Below, one piece after another: positions 57,085-64,000 of a DNA stretch of 64,000 nucleotides (position 1 is its first letter; each line of letters begins with the position of its first letter). The stretch is taken from positions 25,623,318 to 25,687,317 of the forward strand of contig CM074188.1 of NCBI GenBank assembly GCA_037179385.1, given 5' to 3'. The notes beneath the pieces were generated by a model. It saw only the letters and a program-made list of their open reading frames with translations, did no database searches and was not told where the DNA came from. Source of the DNA: Holothuria scabra. Taxonomy: Eukaryota > Echinodermata > Holothuroidea > Aspidochirotida > Holothuriidae. Both the position numbers and the translations under genes were made by a program.

Positions 57085-58490
57085 GACATAGACATAGCAC
57101 GTAACGTGTACGTCGTATTCGTAGCTGGTTGCCACTGACTAGGACAAAAAAGGCGTACCAAGATGACCGTCGTGAAGCTATAAATCGTCTGATTTGACGA
57201 CGAATTTGTAATATTTTAAACAAAAGTTAAACTTAAATGGAGAAAATATCATATTCCTGCAATAAGTGAAGTGATTTTGACCTTACCTTGCCATATTTCA
57301 AAAATATTTCATCTTTCTTGCGAATCTTTCGAGTCATGTTGCATCTTGACAATTCATAATAACTTGCCCAACTTGCCCAACATCTGGGGAGCATCAGAGA
57401 TTTAATCAAATTTTATTTTATAGCAGCTCAACGTGACGTCACAATTGGCCTTTTCATCCAACGCCGGGTCAAAATCAGCAGTGTTCTAGTGCAACCGTCA
57501 CACGTGGGTCGCCAGCTGGCCCCCAGGTAGCTATATCTAGCTCTGTGCTAGCACCACGCTTGCTTCAGCCCGACAAAGGGGACACGGTTCGTGACGTCAA
57601 TGAAAGACTGGCAACCATAGTTGACAGAGAATATTAACTTTTTGTTCCAACACCTCGTTTTCCTTTCTATACTGATTGGTTACCAGAATACAGAAACATT
57701 GAAGAGGTTTTTCACTGGCAGGTTTAGAAGAAACATGAATCGTGTGTAAATTGCTGTTGAATGAAGCTGTCTAAATATTTGTCGGGTAAAAAAATCCATG
57801 CAGGCGCATAACTAGGCAGCCTCCTTTACACGGAAACTGATCACGTCATTAGATCGTGATCACGGATAATTTTAGTCAGTTTTAAGGCAATTTACATATG
57901 TGGTACCGTGTTAAACTCTTAAAGTTGTGAAAAAAAAACGCTTTAAGTCAGCTCCGATTCGCTCCAGTGTTAGGAAATCATTTTATAGTGTCTGCAGTTC
58001 TGGATCCTCAACATTTTGTTAGAAGTAATGTTTGAAAGTATGAGTTAGTACATTACCTCGTTCATCATAAATTCAATCCAAACCCTTGCACAAGCCAATT
58101 TTCATTTTTATTATTAATATATAGTTGGATATCTAAGAGCTTTAAATTATAGCGCACCACCATGGCCTTTACATGAAATCATGAATAATCTTTAGAGGAT
58201 GTACTTTATCCTATTTATCAGATAACCTTTTTATGCACTTGCTCAAATGAATTTTTTCATTTTCATTACTATAGCAATTGGACACCCACAATTTTTATAC
58301 TATTGCGAACCTTCGTACCCACTCTCGTTGCTCCGTAACGCAACGTATAATGAGGCATGATTCCCCTTCTCCATTAAATATTTTCTTTAAATTCACATCT
58401 GAATCATATCAATCTTAGTCAAATTATTTATCTTGGGAGAGATTGTGTTCACGAAATTTGTTAATAATTTACATTTTGCTTGTTTGGTGT
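57085..58490. other. intergenic, no gene recognised
   Basis: Non-coding. A short inverted pair CTGATCACG/CGTGATCACG lies around 57838-57866. GACGTCA-bearing stretches at 57434 and 57592 may be MITE remnants, but no ends could be defined. Confidence 0.4.
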
Positions 58491-58496
58491 CTCTCA

Positions 58497-58836
58497 CATT
58501 CTAAAATCCAAAGAGTGAACTTAGTGACTCTTTGATGGAGTGAAGAGTGTGAATTTACTCCATTAGAATGATAATTCACTCCAAAAAGAGTAAAATTCCC
58601 TCTAAACGAGCGACGTTTCACTCTTGACGGAGTGCCTACAGTGATCACTCTTAAAAAAGAGGTGATCATTGCAGGCACTCGTCGATTAGAGAATTTTCCC
58701 TAATCCCGTTGTGACTTTCACTCTTTTTGGAGTGAATTGCACTCGTCTTGGAGTGAATTTTCACTCTAATGGAGTGCATTTCACACTTATTACTATGTGA
58801 AAGAGTGACTAAATTCACTCTTTTGATTTAAGAGTG
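58497..58836. mobile_element. 340-bp CACTCT-family MITE, copy B
   Basis: CATTCTAAAATCC at the left faces GATTTAAGAGTG at the right, with the same chain of AGAGTGAA/TTCACTC blocks and central GTGATCACTC foldback as the 31086 copy. End mutations and mismatched flanks indicate greater age. Confidence 0.82.
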
Positions 58837-58839
58837 CTA

Positions 58840-60195
58840 TACCAACGAAAATTAACAGACGCGTCGATGTGTTTATAATTCATTCGTGGAATCAAAAAAG
58901 TGCAATTCAATGTTTTCGTATAAGCGTGACATTATCTCTCTGACCGGTTTGCATTTCAAGTGCCAACCTGACGTCTGTAGACTGAGCCGATTTCCAAATA
59001 TTGTACATGCAAAATTTCTGAACGATGAAACGCGATCATTCGCTTATCCTGAAAACATTAGCCACACGGAATATGGCAATGATGGAAACGTTTACGTCTA
59101 ATTTAGCACGCCATCTGCAAAGAGAATCATTGATGCCACCAGGCATAGCTTTGTGAAGTCATCCCTTTGTCTGTATCTTTTAGTGTATCTAGCTATGGGC
59201 GATTTATTTCACGTAGAAGAGGTAGTTCAAAAAACACAGTACCGACACCGCATTTTGTAACCCAACATTCGGGTCATCCTAGGAGGATGTTCTAGACATC
59301 CTGGGATGTTGCGGATATTATCAGCATGCTCACGTATACCGTTACTTTATTGAGTACTTATCAGTTCAACAAAAATCACAAGAGACCTTTAGCTCCACGA
59401 TGCTAATGCATCTCTCCTTTAAAGAAGCGTAATAAATTAGTCCGACGAGATTCTCGTTGCTTCCGTAGTGTACAAATGAAAGGAAATTACCTCCTTGTAG
59501 AATTACTTCGATTCGTGACAAGATGTAATTAAATGTTTTAGGAGATGATAATATGTGTAAAATTCTTAAATTGTTTCTCGAAATCAACCACAAGAAGTAC
59601 ACGGTAATTGTCTTCGGTTTGTTAAACATGTGAGATCATTGGACCGCAACAGTTACAACCGGCTCTGTATAAAACTAATGACCTCTGAATTTTATTTTCG
59701 TGATATGATTTGAAGACTTCGCTTACATTAAGCTTTTGACGTCATTATCATTGTATCAAGGGAAATCAAGAGCCTCGCATCTCATTTATTCAGTTTTAAG
59801 CCTTCAGCCTACTATAGGCAGATCTGCCTATAGTAGGCTAAGAGGTTTATTGAGTTGGTTCATGAAATTCAATAATTTTTTTCCAAAGCTGTTAAGTTTT
59901 CTTCACAAACCAATGCAAACGGTCAAACTTAGATAATCCCCATATCCTTCAAAAATAACTGTTTTATGAGTGAGTGCTTAGTGGTTCAATTCAGATTTCA
60001 AAAATTTGTCACCAGACACGTTTCAAATTATGTACAAAGCGATTACAAGTCAGGACATCACAAAGTTCAAAATTTCCACTTTTCCCGTAACTATTGGTCA
60101 TGATACTTGACTTGTCATGCAAACTATAAGCGTTGTCATGTGGTAGTTACCCTTAAACACTCTCATTGAGTTATGAACATCAACTCAATGAACCT
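58840..60195. other. intergenic, no gene recognised
   Basis: Non-coding apart from the palindrome at 59806. The 71-codon frame at 58886 has no known motif. Confidence 0.4.
59806..59839. repeat. perfect 34-bp palindrome
   Basis: AGCCTACTATAGGCAGA is followed immediately by its exact reverse complement, with no loop. It could form a cruciform. No transposon ends surround it. Confidence 0.92.
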
Positions 60196-60201
60196 ATTTA
60201 A

Positions 60202-60502
60202 AGGGACAATTAATCTATCACCCCAAACTACAGTTTTTGGTACCCGGGTACCGAAATCCTCAATTGGCTCAGCTCTTTGATTGACAGCTAATTCAAACAA
60301 TGCAGAGTACCAAAGCTCATAATACACAGCATGTATGGTACTGAGAGTGTTTTGGTTACATAAATTGAGTTTTTCTATAATCACCCTGAAGCAACAAACT
60401 GAGATTGTGTCTGGATAAGGATGAATTTCAGAAAATTGTGGGAGGGGCTTCAGTAAGAAGGTTAGGAGAATTGGTACTGCTTGGGGTGAGAGAAGAGGGC
60501 CT
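60202..60502. mobile_element. TTAA-flanked MITE, copy 2
   Basis: TTAA (60198-60201) precedes AGGGACAATTAATC, and TCAA follows the right end GGGCCT. The interior matches the 22290 copy in order (CACCCCAAACTACAGTTT, CTCAATTGG, AGCTCTTTGATTG, TGTGTCTGGATAAGGATG, GTGGGAGGGGCTT). The minus-strand frame across it is not a gene. Confidence 0.7.
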
Positions 60503-60509
60503 TCAAAGA

Positions 60510-61066
60510 CACTCAAACTGCCGAAATTAATTAATAAACGCTCGTAACTGAGGGGATAGATGTTGATTGATTAGTCTCACTGATGGTGGGGGCATGTAAG
60601 AGACCGATTGAGAATAAACGGTAGCTTGCAAAAGGGTTAACCCCTAGCTGGGTAAAAAAAGAAACCCTTATTTTAGCCCATCCTCGATTCCTACTTACCA
60701 TGCCTCGGAACTTGCAAGGATATTCAAATTAACGATCCATTGGCGGAAATCATATGTAGAGTTACTTGTTGAAAAAAAATGTTGCAAACATATCTCACCT
60801 GATGGCATACACCTAATGAGTTTCACGTGTTATCACAGCACAACTTTAAAATCGGTAGTATGGGCAGAGAAGGCTCCAGAGGACCCAGCATTTTTTGAGT
60901 CGACAATCCTGTATCTTCTATTATTCCTCATCATCTCTGCCCTAGCAGCTTACCACTGTTTATAGGTTCGTTCTTCAGTAGCCAGACACGTCGGGAGCGT
61001 TTCAACGGTTGAGGTATTTATTTTCCATGTCGGTGAATGGTTGTTGCAAACCAACCGAAGGGGAAA
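60510..61066. other. host flank of the gypsy element
   Basis: Non-coding sequence up to the LTR. The five bases next to the LTR (61067-61071, CATAT) are the expected position of the target duplication. This cannot be confirmed, because the other LTR lies outside the window. Confidence 0.4.
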
Positions 61067-61163
61067 CATATTGTAGCGCCGCGCGCTCGTCCGCTCTTAG
61101 ATAAATTAGTCAGCACAGTTGACCACAAAGATGAAGAGAGGTTTTATCCTGTTTAATAATCAC

Positions 61164-61169
61164 TTTATT
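61164..61169 (-). promoter_or_regulatory. candidate poly(A) signal in the LTR
   Basis: AATAAA on the minus strand, followed by GTGATTATTAAAC and about 90 bases to the LTR end. That position suits an R-region polyadenylation signal. Confidence 0.5.
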
Positions 61170-61449
61170 GATCAAGTTAATTACATCTGATTCGGATTGA
61201 TTAGTGAGTCGAAGAACAGCACTGATTTGCAACAATTTCTTACTTTGCTTCTCTAACCTCTATATGGTTCTCTTATTGGCCTAAGTATACGTACGTGCGT
61301 ATTGCATATACAACGGACCACCCTACTACTGCTTAAAAGTATACAGTTTACAATATATGAGCAAGTAAAACAAATGAGATACTGTAATTATTCCACCTGT
61401 CTCAAATTATATGTGCACGGAAAGATTTCTCACGAGTAGGCCCCTGAGA

Positions 61450-61862
61450 GAAAGTAGGTAGGACCCCACACGAGCAAGTTCCTCGCCAACAGCCGAACAG
61501 CTTCTCTTCAGCCGACCTCCTGTGAGCAGGTTCCCCTAGAAAGGTGTCCTCGTGAGTTGGTGACTCGGGAACGGATCCAGATGAGCAGGGACTTCCTTTG
61601 AGCAGGCAGCACGCGAGCAGGTATTTTCGCCGAGTAATCGCCCTGTGGGTAGTTTCTCGTGAGCAGGTTCTTCCCTCGAAGTCGACTCATGAGCAGCCTC
61701 TCCGCGAGCAACAATCTTCTGAGTAATTTCCTCGTGAGCAACCTCCCGCGAGCAGCAGTCTTCCGAGCAGTTGACTCGTGAGTAACCTTTCCTGAGCAGT
61801 CTTCCTCACGGGCCTATCCCTGTATGTGAACCTACTCGTGAGCAAACTCTCTCGTGAGAAAA
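61450..61862 (-). repeat. irregular GAGCAG motif array in the LTR
   Basis: Variants of CGTGAGCAG (GTGAGCAG, GCGAGCAG, GAGTAG, GTGAGTAA) recur roughly every 15-20 bp, around 20 times, separated by short C/T-rich stretches. Both minus-strand open frames here (61508-61741 and 61687-61902) are products of the repeat. The array is less regular than a minisatellite with fixed period. Confidence 0.7.
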
Positions 61863-62855
61863 TAAATTCTAAGAGTAACCTACGTAACTGGACATGAACC
61901 AAAAGCTATTGTACCAAATTGAGTAACTTATTCCAAATAGCACACACAAGATAGCGAGAATGAAGGTAAATATTCGTGTACAAGGAGCCTTAAGAAACGA
62001 CGTCTGTCTAACACCTCCTAAACATTCCCTAGGCTTTCCTTGTAATGTCTACACACTGCACTTAATAAATGTTAATTATTATAAGAACCAAGAACCAAGG
62101 GGGCCGCGTGTATCAACCTAAACTCCCGTAAAATAATTCCGTACCCTGATTCAAACGCACTCTAAAACCTTTTGTTAGAGATAATTCAGAATTCTTAGTA
62201 ACAGTAGACTCATTAACTAATGCTTGTCTTCAAGGATTGTTGCCTACAAATACAGGACCTAACCTATTCGCCTATTCCAACTGTAACGTAAGGACTATTC
62301 ACAGACTAAGCATCCTAACGAGGCCTAGGAGCCTAACGGCCTAACCATTACGTTAGCCTTACCAAGCAAAATGTGTCGTTATCTTTCTCTCCCTGTTAAG
62401 GTAATCACATGAACAAGAGATTGTCTTAAAATACAACAGATTATCCCAGTAACTTCTAGATTACCTGTTATCGATTAATTAAACTTAAATACGACATTTT
62501 ATATCCCTACTTGGACAACTTACAATAGTTAATTGTTGCTGGGCTGTTCGCTCTCTTTTCGACTCTATCGCACGTGTCAACACAACGAGAATTCCATGGC
62601 GTTCTCCCCAGAACCTTCCACGTTGTTAAAAGCAATGCACGCAGGAATCAACGGGTGAAGAAATCTGTGTTTTCGTGATTGGCTAATACCTCGCGCCAGG
62701 GGAATTAACAGTAGCGCGCTGCGTGATCGGGTCAGCTAGAGGTCAAGTACTACAATACAGCCTGTCACCCGGTGATTCCTGACATAACAAAGATAATACA
62801 TAAACATTAAAGGTGATATAAATATAAAGAGGGCGCATACATAATTATCGTTACA

Positions 62856-62868
62856 CTACCCCCCTCTC
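62856..62868 (-). promoter_or_regulatory. polypurine tract of the gypsy element
   Basis: TGAGAGGGGGGTAG on the minus strand immediately precedes the LTR TGTAACG. That is the position of the plus-strand primer in LTR retroelements. Confidence 0.8.
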
Positions 62869-62906
62869 AAAACCGTAATGCTTCCACGCATTAGTGTGTC
62901 TGATGT

Positions 62907-63640
62907 TTATTCCAAGTGCTCTTCCCGCACTCTTCTGTAGTAGAACCCGTCTTTAATCGTTGTCTCTGTGGTTACCACGTACCTCTTTCTTTCTGTCATC
63001 CTCACCAGTTTCCATTCGCACGAAGTGTCTCCAGTTGGCAGCTTGCTAGCCTGTCGTCTTGCCTCCTCCATGGTCTGTCCTATCTCCGTCATCCCGCCAT
63101 CCAAGGTGTGTCTCTGGAACATTCTGGGTTCTGGTAACCCTTCCTGGTTTCCTAACTCGTTGCGGATCTCCTTCGGTGACTGTTTGGGAATCTCCCTCTT
63201 TTCTGGGCTTTGTGGAGAGGTCACTTCCGCACTCATCTTCAGCCTGCATTCGCTGGGACTTTGGGAAAGTAATTCCGACAGGACTGGTGCGTATTGGGGA
63301 AGCACTTTCCTTTCGACTTTCGGAGTTGTCTTCGTCTTGTCACGTGGTTCCTCTCTGCCAGGGGTTCCGTCTTTACTCGAAGATCCACCACTCGTACCAG
63401 CGACAGCTTTGTCTTTGGAAGACCGTTTCTTCTGATGTGTGGTTTCAATGTGGCGGATTAAGTTCCCCTTTCTGTCTGAGCTGTACGTACACATCTGACA
63501 GGCAAAGCGTTCAGCTTTGTGTTTACACCTGAGATGATCTTCAACTTAGTCAAGGACTTCATCCTCTCCTTACACACTCTGCATCTGTATTCTTTCGATC
63601 TTTCCAACTCCTTCTCGTCAAGAACATCAGTGAAGTCCAT
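62907..63640 (-). pseudogene. C2H2 zinc-finger ORF in the env position of the gypsy element, frameshifted
   Basis: The ORF starts at ATG 63640 with an acidic leader (MDFTDVLDEKELERSKEY) and a first C-x2-C beginning CRVC. A one-base deletion-type shift near 63538 moves the frame. The second frame supplies the H-x4-H of finger 1, all of finger 2 (C-x2-C-x12-H-x4-H, from QMCTYSSDRKG to IETTH), a Ser/Lys/Pro-rich middle and a C-terminal segment (CEWKLVRMTERKRYVV, YYRRVREEHLE). It ends 34 bases before the polypurine tract. An intact version would be about 245 residues. Gypsy elements usually have nothing or an envelope here; two tandem C2H2 fingers suggest nucleic-acid binding. A splice acceptor sits just upstream. 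Confidence 0.72.
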
Positions 63641-63663
63641 GGTACTTGAATCAGACGGATAAT

Positions 63664-63692
63664 CTGTAAGTAAACAAAAGAAACAAACTGAT
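63664..63692 (-). promoter_or_regulatory. splice acceptor before the zinc-finger ORF
   Basis: On the minus strand TTTGTTTCTTTTGTTTACTT and then ACAG form a strong polypyrimidine tract and AG, ending 24 bases before the ORF's ATG. It suggests that the ORF is expressed from a spliced subgenomic RNA, as retroviral env genes are. The donor would lie outside the window. Confidence 0.6.
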
Positions 63693-63728
63693 AAGCACGT
63701 TGCTCTGTTATGTGTTAAACAACACTAG

Positions 63729-64000
63729 TCAAAAGATATAGTCATGGTGCCACTGAGGACGTCTCCTGGTTCTACGGGTTGAAATGTCCTGGTCACTGAG
63801 ATCCTCATCCGTGCGGTTATTCTGTTCCTTTGGAAAATGTTCATCTCCGGTATCACTTTCGTCTACCTGGCCAACTGGTTTGTCCGGCTTATTACCCGTC
63901 TCCTTGGCCTGGGGGAATTGACACTCTAGTAACTTTAATCTGTTATGGTGGACAACTCTCCTCTTTCCAGTATTCTTTCTTCTGATACGGAATGTTACGT
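63729..64000 (-). CDS. Ty3/gypsy pol, integrase C-terminus (partial)
   Basis: This minus-strand frame is open from the window edge to a TGA at 63729-63731 (89 residues visible). It contains RRVVHHNRLK (63933-63962), the conserved end of the gypsy integrase C-terminal SH3-like domain, with its usual preceding Arg/Lys-rich strand. A Glu/Asp-rich tail follows, and an Arg-rich ending with RRRPQWHHDY, the usual form of a gypsy Pol terminus. Upstream pol domains lie beyond 64000. About 90 bases separate its stop from the next ORF, and they include the splice acceptor. Integrase joins the LTR ends to host DNA. Confidence 0.82.
   Translation of the reverse strand, partial: VTFRIRRKNTGKRRVVHHNRLKLLECQFPQAKETGNKPDKPVGQVDESDTGDEHFPKEQNNRTDEDLSDQDISTRRTRRRPQWHHDYIF

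Larger units (their letters stand above)
61072..62855 (-). mobile_element. 3' LTR of a Ty3/gypsy retrotransposon (1784 bp)
   Basis: On the minus strand it starts TGTAACGATAATTATG and ends GGCGCTACA, giving TG...CA with a short imperfect TGTA-CG inverted repeat. It lies directly after a polypurine tract, and the element's ORFs lie beyond that. AATAAA on the minus strand (61164-61169) is about 92 bases from the LTR 3' end, a fitting poly(A) signal. An LTR of nearly 1.8 kb is long for this family. Boundaries come from these local signals only, because the 5' LTR lies outside the window. Confidence 0.82.

Noticed and set aside
61508..61902. Arg/Leu-rich minus-strand frames
   Set aside because: Produced by the GAGCAG motif array inside the LTR; no domain and no consistent frame.
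62916..63532. Plus-strand frames of 155 and 157 codons
   Set aside because: Antisense shadows of the zinc-finger ORF, which carries the recognisable motifs on the minus strand.

Overview
The window is animal nuclear DNA, AT-rich and gene-poor, with introns, long homopolymers and dense interspersed repeats. There is no sign of bacterial gene organisation. The mixture of LINE, Ty3/gypsy, hAT, TA- and TTAA-targeting foldback elements and a tRNA-derived SINE fits a marine invertebrate, possibly an echinoderm or another deuterostome. That placement is inference. The only host gene I can name is the 3' end of VPS33B on the + strand. Its last two coding exons lie at about 1695-1814 and 3643-3716, and the rest of the gene must lie left of the window.

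Layout. 1-4.5 kb: VPS33B 3' end, with one minisatellite upstream of the penultimate exon and another inside the last intron. 4.5-43 kb: mostly non-coding sequence studded with short non-autonomous elements. These are TA-flanked MITEs (4.8, 18.7-20.0, 26.3, 31.1, 36.9 kb), a TTAA-flanked element (22.3 kb), a large foldback (7 kb), copies of a tRNA-headed SINE (7.9, 27.5, 38.8, 41.9 kb), a degraded gypsy 5' end (21.6 kb) and several perfect hairpins. 44-49.5 kb: one old CR1/L2-type LINE on the + strand, interrupted by a 1.5 kb insertion and by a 218-bp MITE, and broken by several frameshifts. It is followed by about 100 perfect copies of a tetranucleotide. 51.3-53.3 kb: a 1977-bp hAT-type non-autonomous element with a perfect 8-bp target duplication and a second hAT-like end pair nested inside. 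53.3-61 kb: non-coding sequence with further MITE and SINE copies. 61.1-64 kb: the 3' end of a Ty3/gypsy LTR retrotransposon on the - strand, made up of integrase C-terminus, splice acceptor, C2H2 zinc-finger ORF in the env position, polypurine tract and a 1784-bp LTR.

The most unusual item is the gypsy element. It carries a zinc-finger ORF instead of an envelope, directly behind a good splice acceptor, and its LTR contains an irregular array of a GAGCAG-type motif. The most informative structures are two nested insertions where the pre-insertion site can be read from the sequence: the MITE in the LINE, and the MITE in the 31 kb foldback. Both support a 2-bp TA target duplication. No tRNA gene, rRNA gene or CRISPR array was recognised.
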